DNA of 22,001 bases, from positions 4,634 through 26,634 of the forward strand of contig CAUDNR010002591.1 of assembly GCA_958430865.1 (NCBI GenBank). Reading direction: 5' to 3'. The notes beneath the pieces are model-generated. The model worked only from the letters and a program-made list of their open reading frames with translations. It did not search any database and had not been told where the DNA came from. This document shows, piece by piece, positions 1-10,541 of the stretch. A program made the translations under genes and the position numbers. The stretch's first letter is position 1. Each line of letters starts with the position of its first letter. The DNA comes from Entrophospora sp. SA101. Lineage: Eukaryota; Glomeromycota; Glomeromycetes; Entrophosporales; Entrophosporaceae.

Positions 1-495
1 TCTACTTTAAAATTATATAGTCGCACAACATAATTTCAAGATCGTCACAAAGTGATAAACGTGATAAATCGAACTTCCATCATGCTCCCATTTCCACTAT
101 GCTGTTTATACATATGTAAAATTTCCTCGTTCAGGTGTACGACCACAACAAAACTGTACTAACTCAATTGTACATCGTGTGTACAAAGATTCTTTTCGTA
201 GAGCGAAATTCCACAACCCTGACCTACACAACCAACACAGTCAATATATATTGGACCAACACTCTCTCATTATCAAAAAGATCTGATGGAAGTCTCTTGT
301 CAGGGAGGTTTTTCCATTTGTTAAAACAAGCTCTTATTCATAACATAATAATAATATTAGATTTATTAACATGAATATCTAGAAATATATTTTCCTCACT
401 ACATAATATAAAATTTACCCTATACATCTAATACATATCCAATATACAAAGAAAATTTTGTAACTTTTTTTCTCTAAAATTCAATGAAATAATAA
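1..495. other. Intergenic, no gene supported
   Basis: Stretch downstream of the channel gene's stop codon. Open frames here have no ATG start or coding character that I trust. Around 225-275 there is a short imperfect inverted sequence (GTCAATATATATTGGAC) bracketed by two direct copies of ACCAACAC; the same octamer occurs at the right end of the MITE-like element at 7045-7052. This is too little to call an element. From about 370 onward it is AT-rich sequence, probably the 3' untranslated region of the channel gene. Confidence 0.5.
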
Positions 496-3400
496 CTATT
501 TTTTTAAACTTTTAATCTCATTCAATAAAGTTTGCATTTGAATCAAAATCTGTTCATTATTATGATTTAATTTGTTTTCAAGATTTTTTTCAATTTCCCT
601 CATATTATTTTCAATTTCCTTGATATCATTTTTAAGATTTTTATAATTAGATTTGCTTTGTTCAGGTACATCTACTGATTTTCTAAGTTGCTCAGAGATG
701 AATGGAAGAAATCCTGGATCTTCTTTACTATTATCAATTTCTCCAATTTTTTTTCGAATATCATCAGTTGGTACATAATAGCATCTATCAATTTATCAAT
801 TTAAATTGTTTATAATAATTTATCAAAAAAAATAAAATAAGAAATAAATAAATAAGCATAATTACAAAACATCAGGAAACCATTCTCTCCAACGACGTTG
901 ATTAGGAAGTAAATAAAATAATTCAATATCTGATATAATTTTTGCCTTTTGTGCCAAAAATGCTTCATTTATATTATAATTTTCAATTTGATTGCTAAGA
1001 AGACCAATGAATAAATTCATTAAATATACTACAACAATAAATGAAAATAAAACAAATAATATTGCAAGGTATGGATCATCTTGTAATTGCCAGGATCCAA
1101 ATGCCCCACTATCACCTATTAAAAAAAAAATCAATTATATTAAATATTTAGCAAACATATTGAAAATATTATTTTAAATATCATTAATATAAAATTTTAC
1201 CTGTGAGAAAATTATACATTGCCAGCATTGAGGAGCGAAAATCTGTAAACATGTTTGTGTTTCCATCAGGTTGTTGAACCATAATTGAATTTTGGTCATA
1301 TAATTTGTCACCTGTAAAATATGTAAAATATTTAGAAGCAAGATTCCAAGGATTATTGGGATCATTCTCTCTGAAATCAGGGGTGTCTAGTGTAAAATTT
1401 CCATCAATTGGTTTCAATAAAATGTAAAACGCATGTGAAAAACTTAAAATAATTATAAATAATATTATTAAAAATGAGAAAACTTTTTTAGCAACTCCTA
1501 TAATGATTGCAAAATATTTTCCAAAGTATGTAAATGTTCTTAAAAACAACATAAATTTCAGATCTAATAACAAATTGGATGATGAAACCAACTCAGTAGC
1601 TGGTGAACCATTATGATATAGCCATAGAATTGAAGTAATGATTGGTAAATAATATGCCCCAAGGTCTATTAAATAAATAATAATCATTATTAAATTATTA
1701 ACTAATAATAATAATTAATAATAATAATATCATACCAAAATAATTCCAGAAGTCAGTGACATATTTCATTGGGTTCCAAATAAATTGTCTCATTTCAAAA
1801 TTAAGATGAACCAACCCAAGGATGATTGTAGTAATTAATAATGAATTTCTATTTTCATCAGATAATTGATCTGGTGAAGTAGTTGTTGCAATTACAAAGC
1901 ATAATAAAAATACCATATAAAAGACCCAAATCCCTATATAATATTTGAATCCAAAATTATTCCACTTGGAATTCAAGATTATTTGTCCATTCCAATATTT
2001 ATATATTTCTAAAGTATCTAATTCAGTAAATTTACTATTTGTTGGTTTATAGAATAATTCTTTCCAAAATGAATATTCATTATTGTAAGTGAGTAATCCA
2101 GGATATGGAATTACCAATTTTACACATGGTTTGAAAGATTTGTTGTTTGATTTTTCATTTATAAAAGCCATAATTTTTTTATAGTAATTATACTTATAAT
2201 AAAAATCTATGAAGCTTTTTTCTTTACAAACTGATTTTTCCATATTTATAGCATTATAAAAAGTAACTCTATTAGAAAAATATTTCTCATATGGAAATAA
2301 TATCATTGAAGTCTGACTAAAAAATTTTGATATTAAAGTATCATGATTTTTTTCTAGCCTTGGTAATTCTAATATAATTATTTTTAATAAACTAATATTT
2401 AAATCAGTATTACTTAAAAAATGACTAAGACAAGAATCAAATATTTTTTCTACTACAATACTATTATTATTATCTAATGCTATCTTTAACATTTTCTGTC
2501 CAAATTTGTTGAAACAATAAAAATCATTGATCATATCTAAAATCATTTCATTATTACGTTGTCTAGAAATTTGATGTTTATCAATATATGATTTATTAAT
2601 ACTATCAAAGTAAGTACTGAAACTAAATAAATAATCATCAATTCTATTATTTTCAATGGCTGATTTAATTGCACCACTAGAAGCTCCAAATTTCCAAAAC
2701 TTTGTAAATATTTTGGAATCTTTATTGTTAACTGATAAAATGAAAATGCGATGTTTATTTGTTAATAAAATTAAATCATCATTATTTAATAATTTACAAT
2801 AATTAAATACATGATAACTTTCAAGACCATATTCATCAATTGTTGGTGATTTTTCTTCCATTCCATCATTAATTTGTTGGGCTTTTATGTTAATATTTTT
2901 AAATTCATCATCATATTCTATTGACCATTTAATTGATTTTCCAGTTTCTATAATAAATTCTGTTGGTGTTTTGTAACTTGAAAATATTTCATGCATTTCT
3001 TGTGCTGTTTGCATTGCGTGTAAATAATAATAGTTCTTTAAATGTATTTTTTGTTGAATATTATCTAATTCTTTATTGAATATTTCTTTGATGTGTAATT
3101 GATTACCTATAATTATGGTCATTTTACCATGTGGCAAAATTGGTCCAAATAAAATATTTTTTTCATTTGTATTTTTTAAAAGATGTTCATTAAAATATTC
3201 TGTAATATCCATAAAGTTGCCAAGATTATAAGGATCCATTAATTTATAATTATAAGCTTTTGTATTTTTATGATAATATATTACTAATAAATACTCTAAT
3301 TGATCTATTGAATAAATAAAACCATATTTTTTCATATCAATATTATTTTCCAATTGAGCTAAAAAATAGAAAATATATTTATTAGATTTATGAATTAATA

Positions 3401-4342
3401 TAATATGCAAATAATAAGAATATATAAATACTTACTTGCAGAAATAATATTATTATTTTTTAATGAATATACAATTAATGTCGAATCATTCTTATCATAT
3501 AATGCCATTATTGTATTATCTTTATTAAATATAATAGTGTAATATTTATCTACTAAATAATAATTATCTTGAAATGACATTGTTCCACCTTTCCATTGTG
3601 ATATAAGTGAATACCAAGTACCAATTAGAAGATTACCAGAATTTACATAAATATTAGGAATATTAAGCTGCCAGTTGTTACAATAATATGTTGATTTATG
3701 AACCAATTTATCATTTGCATCATCATTACTTACATATGAAAAATTGTGTAAAGAGTATTTATTATGATTATCACCAATCATCGATAAATCATTATTTGTA
3801 ATAAACCCCCCATTACAATATTTATTATGTATTTTACCATTAATTATAAAATCAAAGTATTTTTTTTTTGTAAAGTTAAGAAATCCTAAAAAATTAATTT
3901 AAATAATTTAAATATTTTATTATTTAGATATTATAATAATAAACTATTATTAGTTAATTAATAATTGCTTACTATAACATTTATCATTATATAAAATTAT
4001 ATGTTTGCTATCAGAAACGTCTTTTATAAAAATATCATCATCTTTTTTATCATCATCATCATCTTTGGAATATTTAAAGTAATTATCTTTATCTTGGAGG
4101 ATAGTTCCTTTGTCAAGATCAACTGTCCATCCAACAATAGATTTTTCATCCTTACTGTGAGTTACTAAAAATTTTAAATTAGGGCTATATTTTATTTCAT
4201 CAATATGTTGTTGAATAGCATCATTGTTTGTATCATTTGTGGAATTATGATTATCCTCTTTCACAATATCATTTTCTGTTACTATTTCAGTAAGGTCGGT
4301 AACGTTAGCATCACCTGAGTTAAAGCGATTATTTTTTTCCAT
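496..4342 (-). CDS. TRP-like six-helix cation channel protein (ion transport domain), 6 exons
   Basis: Predicted 1148-residue membrane channel. Exons on the minus strand are 4342-3973, 3885-3436, 3358-1736, 1665-1201, 1115-866 and 784-496. All five introns are GT-AG and 70-87 bp, and the summed coding length (3447 nt) is divisible by three with no stop. Residues 1 to about 400 are soluble, Asp/Asn-rich and have a WD/propeller-like look (SIVGWTVD near the start). A helical, ankyrin-like part follows. Hydrophobic helices lie at about 745-768, 779-795, 815-832, 848-870, 876-897 and 985-1008, with a pore-loop segment before the last (MYNFLTGDSGAFGSW). The C-terminal ~50 residues are Lys/Glu/Asn-rich with coiled-coil heptads, suggesting oligomerisation. 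The fold resembles TRP/polycystin PF00520 channels; this class is, as I recall, expanded in Rhizophagus. Ion selectivity and gating cannot be told. The start is the only Met in frame at the 5' end. Whether the propeller and ankyrin assignments hold is uncertain. Confidence 0.85.
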
Positions 4343-5052
4343 TTTTATTAGAAATAAATAAAAAATGCTTGTGTAGAGGGGTTTTTTAAAAGAAAACTTT
4401 TGGTCTGTTATTGAGATAGATTTTTCGAATTTAAATTTAAAAAAAAAAAAATGCGGTCGTGTTTTAGTTGATTAAACTTTGTGTGCATGTATGTTGTGCG
4501 TGAAATTCCAATTAGCCAATCAGAATTTTACAAAATAAATGGCGGCGACAAAAGGTCATATTAATATCTCAAAGTGAAATAAAGTTTTCATTTGATAGAT
4601 ATCTTCGATGAGAGATAAGCAAGCTGGAAAAGATATGCATGAATCTCCATTATACATTGTACATATTGTTCTTTAGTCGGTAAACTTTAAACTTTATTTT
4701 GTCAATGTGGCGTGCGTACTAAAAAAGAAGGTAATTCAATCTTGACGTGTTTATTTTTTACTTGTTTGATATTTGTGTATTTATTTATTTATCTCGCCAA
4801 TGTGGCGTACATACATATTGTTCTTTGGTTTTTAACAATTCAATATTTAACGTAATTTTAAAATAAAAAAAACTTTATTGTCAATATGTACAACACATAC
4901 TATAACTTTACAGATATATTTTTTAACACTTTTTTAACTTAATTCCAGCTGCACTCGTTGGCATCTGCAATTTTGACATACTTTAATTAGTACTAGCATT
5001 TCCAATATGGTATTATGTAGCAGATGTGTAGTTTGCAATGAAATTGAAGTAG

Positions 5053-5235
5053 GCTCCAAAGTATAGAAAAATTACAAAATCGAGTAAAAATAAAGCAGAA
5101 GCTGGGTTGACAAACTTATTATTTTTTAAACATTTTCAAGGTATAAATGCCAAATGCGCACTTTGTAAAGAAACAATAAATGAAACTACTAAAGGAAAAA
5201 CCGAAAGAGGATGCAACAGGGTATTTATTCTATAA
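5053..5235 (+). pseudogene. Possible BED-type zinc-finger fragment
   Basis: A 60-codon open stretch with coding character but no ATG and a stop just upstream. It reads as a basic leader (KITKSSKNKAEAG), then FFKHFQGINAKCALCKETI, then a Thr/Lys-rich tail. An aromatic-rich segment followed by CxxC is what the first half of a BED zinc finger (as in hAT transposases) looks like, but the distal His/Cys pair is not visible. A GTATTT donor-like site follows. It is best regarded as a weak remnant, possibly of a transposase; a chance open frame is also possible. Confidence 0.25.
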
Positions 5236-5480
5236 TTATTGATGGATAGTAGAAGTAGAAGGTAGTCGTTCTATAATTATTGTTAAATTAAATAGTTTTG
5301 TATAATATAATATTTCTTGTTATTAGGTGTGGATAATAGAAACAAAGGTTGTCGTTCTATAATTATTGTTAAATTAATGGTTTTGTATAATATATTTATT
5401 TCCTCAGGACACAAGCAAAAGAAACAAGGTAGTTTGTTCTTAATTATTGTTAAATTAATGATTTTGTAATATTAAATAAA
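5232..5480. repeat. Three imperfect tandem copies, ~60-65 bp each
   Basis: The shared core is a GGTAGTCGTTCTATAATTAT-like sequence followed by TGTTAAATTAA and TTTTGTATAATAT. It begins near 5261, 5347 and 5427. Each core is preceded by a GGATAGTAGAAG/GGATAATAGAAA/GACACAAGCAAA-type leader. Copies are diverged and spaced about 86 and 80 bp apart. No coding frame runs across them. Confidence 0.6.
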
Positions 5481-6670
5481 ATTTACACTTGACAAAAACT
5501 TGTACATTTTCATTTTTTATAATTGGGTTAGCAAAATACATGCGAAGCTTCCACTCTCAAAAATTTAGGTCAACCAAAATTTCTTTTTTTGTGTGATATG
5601 ATCGACGAAAATCAGTACCAATTATACGAATGTCCACCATGTTATTGTCCTTTGGTTTTTAAAGAGGAGGATAATTAAATCTTTGTTTTTTTACTTGTTT
5701 GATATTGCATTACATAATTCTTCTATTCGAGAGGAAGTAAAATTTAATAATATTGAAATATGTATCATTCCACTTACAATTTGCTGAATGTACTAACGAT
5801 AAAAAGAAAGAGATTAATGTTCATGTTACCATAATTAACTAATAACTGGTAAATATTGCCACTGTTAAATGAGGCATAATCACTGAAACCATTAATATCT
5901 TTTAAGTGTGAAAATTGTAATCATTAATACATCAAAGAAATCTTTAAAAATAATTTTCAGTAAATAAAACAAAGCTAAATTTAAATTTAGATGTTAAAGT
6001 TTGGCATTTAGCATGTTCTGTATTATCCCAAGAAAAACTTTCAAAGCACCTTTAGGTGTTGTTTAATTTTTGTTTTTTTTTGCCTCTATTTTATTGATCA
6101 TTTTGTTAATTTTTTGATTTGTATCGTGTAGTTGGTTTTTGTAGCAAGAGACCAAAAACAAGTCCAATTAACTCACAAAAAGTTCACTGTTGAAAGTAGG
6201 TATTTTTATTAAATTTGTTTGTTGATGAAAACCACTACATTGAATTATTATTATTATATTCTGTTGAATGCTTCTCAATCGCTTGTTTCATTTAAAGCTT
6301 TCCTTAAACGGATATTCTAATTATCCTAATACTAATTATAATACTAATACTAATATTAATATTGTATCTGGTTAATTTTTGAACGAATATCCGGATTTAG
6401 AATTTACAAAATGGACAATAATAATAAGACTTTTATTTTATATATCATAATATAGAAAAATGAAAAATGGATTGAACGACAATCAAGAAAAATCAAAAAT
6501 ATAAATGGTTTAAATAGCGGTTGATCACTTTTAAGCTGCAAATTGTTTAACCCATTTTCGATTACTTCATCTCAACTGGTTGACGACAGTGATTTCTTCG
6601 ATTTGGAGTATTATGTTAACGCCAAATGTTGACATTGAAGAATCTGGATTATTGATATATTAATATTAAT

Positions 6671-7836
6671 ATGTCTAGCCGCTTCGTTGTAAAAAAGATT
6701 ATAATTATTAACACAGTAAACAAAAAAGCGGCTGACTGTTAGCACAAACACCAACATCAACTATTGAATACAAACTCTCACATCCTCGAAAACATATACC
6801 GTCACTATCCATCAACACTATCATCAGCTGTTGCTAATATTCTTTACGATACGCCAAATCCACCATCGCCTTCAAAATGACTGGTGTTGGTTTCCAAAAC
6901 TATGGAGTTGCGCAACTGTGCGAAAGCCAAAAGGTTTCGTCATAAGTCGAAACTAGTTTTGACTTTTTGATTTTTGATTTAGTTTTGACATATGTAACTT
7001 TTAATTTTAGTTTTGACTTTCGCCTCTTCAAAATAGTTTTGGTGACCAACACTAAAAACGGCACATCTTGAATCTCCTGGTGCAAAATGAATTTGGTGTT
7101 TTAAGCAGAGTCGATGGCATTTTGACTGGGAGAGGTTTTAATATTGATTCATTGGTTGCGGCTAATGCTGAAGCACCTGATAAATGTAGAATGACAATTG
7201 TTTCACGTGGTCAAGGTGTTGTCGTAGAACAAGCTAGAATACAATTACAAGATTTGGTAGTTTTTAATTTTGTTTAAAAAAATAAAATAGATACCACTAA
7301 TATGGCTGTCCTTAATTATACTGAAACAATTATCGTGGAACGTGAAATGTTATTGTCTATGAACAATTGGCTTCAATTAAGCATATAGAATATGATGATT
7401 GAGTTTATGCATGAGGCTGATTTAGAGATAGGGGTGCAAAAAAGAATTTCTTAATCATTACCCAGACGTTACATCTGTTTTAAATGCAACCTCCGATGAC
7501 GAACAACGTAAACATAAGCATTCGCGTTGACTGAATTATTTGAAGCGAAAATTGTTGATGTGTCAAACGATAGTGTTATAATAAAGTTGACTGTCAAACC
7601 TATTAGATTAGATTAGATGCATTCATCAAATTAAAAAAGCCTTTTCGTATTTGGAAGCAGAAAGAAGTGATAAGTTGTTATTGATTAAGCAATTAATTAA
7701 CATGTAATTTTATAATAATAATAATAAAGAATGATGTATTCCACTTTATGATAATGTTATTGAAACAATTACAAAAGAGGATAATGACACTAGTGTGGAT
7801 GCAACAATGTTATCACCTGGGATGATTATTCAATAA
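6671..7836 (+). pseudogene. ILV6: Decayed acetolactate synthase regulatory (small) subunit gene, ILV6-like
   Basis: ILV6 is the mitochondrial regulatory subunit that stimulates acetohydroxyacid synthase and gives valine feedback in branched-chain amino acid synthesis. Recognisable pieces follow family order. A basic leader starts at ATG 6671 (MSSRFVVKK). TSTIEYK lies near 6757 and SSAVANILYDTPNPPSPSK at 6821-6877. The ACT domain (VLSRVDGILTGRGFNIDSLV) sits inside 7059-7258, and VLNYTETI near 7310. ALTELFEAKIVDVSNDSVII is at 7525-7584, and KPIRLD then AFIKLKKPF at 7590-7645. The C-terminal end, VDATMLSPG, is near 7795-7830. The pieces lie in different frames, with a stop at 6740, indels near 6820, 7305 and 7645, and a duplicated TAGAT at 7607-7616. 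A transposable element at about 6878-7054 also splits the gene. A GTAGTT...AAATAG segment at 7257-7292 and another near 7669-7729 could be surviving introns, so this is a DNA-level copy and not a retrocopy. A functional copy is expected elsewhere in the genome. Confidence 0.85.
6878..7054. mobile_element. MITE-like element inserted in the ILV6 copy
   Basis: A non-coding ~177 bp insert with 19 bp terminal inverted repeats. GTGTTGGTTTCCAAAACTA (6884-6902) matches the reverse complement of 7034-7052 at 17 of 19 positions. An inner pair, GCGAAAG (6920-6926) and CTTTCGC (7017-7023), extends the symmetry. The interior carries three TAGTTTTGAC copies. It sits between AAAA (6874-6877) and a run of A at 7054-7058. 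Joining the flanks there restores the family order ...SPSK|RHILN..., so the insertion point is defined to within a few bases; AAAA may be the target duplication. It has no transposase and must be non-autonomous. The superfamily is unsettled: the GTGTTGGTCACCAAAA end resembles some Tc1/mariner ends, but no TA duplication is clear. Confidence 0.75.
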
Positions 7837-8016
7837 ACACATAAATATTGTTTATAATAACAAATTTAACTTTTGAAAATTTACAATATCAATAATTATA
7901 ATAACCAATTAAGAATGGATCTATCTGAAAAATGTAAATAGGTTTCTATTAATAAAAATACATCGATAATTCGAAATTATACTGACAATTCGATTAATAA
8001 TTCATAGAAATTTTTT
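7837..8016. other. AT-rich spacer between ILV6 copy and HSP70-like gene
   Basis: Convergent 3' ends meet here: the ILV6 copy ends at 7836 on the plus strand and the HSP70-like gene stops at 8017 on the minus strand. It probably holds the untranslated region of the HSP70-like gene. No other feature is seen. Confidence 0.5.
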
Positions 8017-10302
8017 TCAGTCAAAGAATCCTTTTTCACATATGCTGGTCACTGGATAAAAAATCTTTTCTAATATTTCACGTTTATAATCATACTCGTG
8101 CTTTCCAGCTTCTTGGTTATCATCAAACCATGTGATTGTTTCTTGAATGGTATTATTAAATCTTTCTATATCAATGGGGCTAAATTTACTTGAAAACCTT
8201 TTATCCTAAGATTATATAAACATAAATATATAATATACGCGCATGCTATGGTTGGCATGTTTTCCTTTATATATTTATATTAATATATTAAATTGAATTG
8301 AATTGATCATTATTTACCTGGAGTAAGTTTCTTAATTTATATACATAACCTTCTAATTTATTATGTGCTTCCATTCTTTGTATTATCCTTTCATCATCTG
8401 CACAATATCTTTCAGAATCTGCAACTATTATTTTTTTAAAAAAACCAAAGCATAATTACTGATTAATAAAAAAACCCCCCTCTTAAATAATTCAGATTTA
8501 ATTTAATTTACACACTCATTCTTGCAAGCTCATCGTTTGATAACCGACCATCATCATTTGTGATGGTTAATTGTTCCCATTTACCAGAAGTACAATCTTT
8601 AACAGTCACCTAAACAATATAATTATAATCATTAAAATAATTTTAAAAGAACAAATAACAAATACACGATACTTACAATTATAAGCCTATTAGAGTCAAT
8701 ATCAAGAGTAACTTCAATTGAAGATGAACCATTATAAGTTGGTGGAACATCAAATAAAATTTTTCCCAAGAAATGATTATCCTTGACAAATTGACTGTCC
8801 CCTTCATAAACATTAATGACTATATGTGTGGAATTGGTTGGAAAAGTTTCCACTTTCTTAGTAGGAATCATAGTATTACGTTTAATAATCGGTAACATCG
8901 TACCACCGGCTGTTTCTATGCCAAGCGTAAGCGGAGCAACATTAACAAGTAAAACTTTTTCTATTTTTTTTGAAGTGTTGCCACTAAGAATGGCCGCATT
9001 CACTGCTGCACCATATGCCATAGCTTCATCAGGATTGATGGATTTATTCAATTCTTTACCATTGAAAAAATCAGAAATCAAACTTTGAATTTTTGGAACA
9101 CGAGAAGATCCACCAACCAAAATAATTTCATCCACATTTGATTTATCCATATCAGCATCCTGGAGCACTTTTTTTACAGTTTCTATTGTCATGTGGAACA
9201 GATCATCGTTTAATTCCTCAAATTTTGAACGTGTGACAATAGTGTAGAAATCAATGTTTTCGAAAAGTGAATCAATCTCAATAGTTGCCTGACTCGAGAT
9301 TGAAAGTGCACATTTAGCTCGCTCACATGCAGTTCTAAGGCGGCTAAGAGCTCGTACATTATTCGATATATTTTTCCTATACTTGTGTTCAAACACTTGA
9401 ACGTAATGATTCACAAGACGACTATCAAAATCATTACCTCCCAAATGTGTGTCACTAGCGATAGCCATAACTTCCACAACGAGATCCGAGATATTTACAA
9501 GCGAAACATCAGTAGTACCGCTGCCCATATCAAAGATCAAAACATTAATTGTTCCAGATGGTTTTTTTTCCAAAGCATAGGCAATTGCTGCACTTGATGT
9601 TGAAGGAATGACACTGAGTGTAGACAAACCTGAGATCGTGGCAGCATCTCTTATCGATTGAAGCAGTGAATCGGTGTGTAGACCACCTAGCGTGATGACT
9701 GCTTCTGAAACTGTTTCGCCAAGAAAAGCTTCAGCTATATTTTTCATTTTTGATAATATCATTGAAGTGATTTCTTCCGGAGCAAACAGTTTTGTTTCGT
9801 ATTGATATTCAACTTGAATGAATGGTTTACCATATTTATTGCTAACTATGAATGGTAAATTCTATAATATGTAAATATTATTTTTTTTTTCTTTTTTTTT
9901 TTTGAAAGTGCTTGTAAACACACAAAATTAATTATTTGTTTATATAACTACGCCATAAATAAATACCTTGATATTCAATTGAACTTCGTTGTCATCATAT
10001 CGTCGAGCAATTAATCGTCTAACATTATAAAGAGTATTATGAGGATTCGTGGCCATTTTATTTTTTGCCTCGCTACCAATTGAACGCTCTGTCTCGGTAA
10101 ATGCAACACAAGAAGGTGTAATGCGACTACCCAATTCATTAGGAATAATTTCAATATGGTTCCTTTGCCAGACTCCTACTCTAGAATTATTGTTTCCAAA
10201 ATCTATACCAACTATAAAAAATTTATTTATTAGAAACAAATAAACCAATTAAACTATGTAGACTATGAAAGGAATTAAAAATAAACGTTTACCAGCTCTC
10301 AT
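8017..10302 (-). CDS. Divergent HSP70-family protein, 6 exons, altered ATPase site
   Basis: Predicted 609-residue HSP70 relative. Exons are 10302-10293 (only 10 nt: MRA plus one base), 10211-9967, 9861-8677, 8609-8516, 8424-8318 and 8205-8017. All introns are GT-AG and phases agree throughout. The nucleotide-binding domain has GIDFGNNNS (5-13), FDMGSGTTDVS (195-205), LVGGSSRVPKIQ and INPDEAMAYGAAVNAAILSG. The substrate-binding domain includes PLTLGIETAGG, IKRNTMIPTKK and TITNDDGRLS, and a helical lid follows. Aligned without gaps to canonical Hsc70 (offset 3), Asp10, Asp199, Thr204 and Asp206 are kept. Lys71 is Arg68, Glu175 is Ser172 (NEPTAAA reads PSTSSAA), and Thr13 is Asn10. These positions act in hydrolysis in Hsc70, so ATPase activity may be weak or lost. 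There is no C-terminal EEVD, KDEL or organelle leader, which suggests a cytosolic protein outside the usual TPR co-chaperone system. The 240 bp upstream is AT-rich with no convincing heat-shock element. Confidence 0.88.
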
Positions 10303-10541
10303 GTTTTATCTTTTATCAAAAAAAAAAAAATAAAAAAGAAAATTTTAAAAGAATTTCATTTATGCAAATCTAACCAAAAAAACTGAAAATGGCAACAACG
10401 ATTATTATTATCATAAAAAATTTTGTGTAAATTTTATTTTTATTATTTTTGTTATATTAACAACGAATAAGAAGCTTAATAAAATAAATAAAGAATTAAC
10501 AAAATCTATTATTTTCGCAGAAATTTAATTAAACAATTGAT
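10303..10541. other. Promoter-side spacer of the HSP70-like gene
   Basis: Short AT-rich spacer between two genes that both read on the minus strand, with homopolymer A runs. It should contain the HSP70-like promoter and the kinase 3' untranslated region. I looked for nGAAnnTTCn arrays and found only a poor partial match around 10340-10365. Confidence 0.4.

Larger units (their letters stand above)
4343..6670. other. Gene-poor intergenic stretch with decayed repeats
   Basis: It contains the upstream region of the minus-strand channel gene (from 4343 up) and that of the ILV6 copy. I see no intact gene. Segments are imperfectly repeated: the phrase around CAATGTGGCGT occurs near 4708 and 4799, ATTGTTCTTTGGTTTTTAA-like sequence occurs near 4817 and 5645, and TTTTTACTTGTTTGATATT occurs near 4755 and 5688. 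Near 6330-6362 there is a (TAATAC/TAATAT) microsatellite between GGATATTC (6310-6317) and its inverted copy GAATATCC (6385-6392). This looks like old dispersed duplications. Confidence 0.45.

Noticed and set aside
135..374. 79-codon plus-strand open frame
   Set aside because: No ATG start, no recognisable motif, Asn/Thr-rich low-complexity translation; treated as chance.
6900..7085. Minus-strand Lys-rich open frame
   Set aside because: Lies across the MITE interior and the ILV6 ACT domain on the opposite strand; composition is explained by the TAGTTTTGAC repeats.
8816..9088. Plus-strand open frame inside the HSP70-like exon
   Set aside because: Antisense shadow of the conserved substrate-binding domain.
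10330..10370. Possible heat-shock element upstream of the HSP70-like gene
   Set aside because: Only one or two loosely spaced GAA/TTC pentamers in an A/T-rich tract; no proper nGAAnnTTCnnGAAn array.
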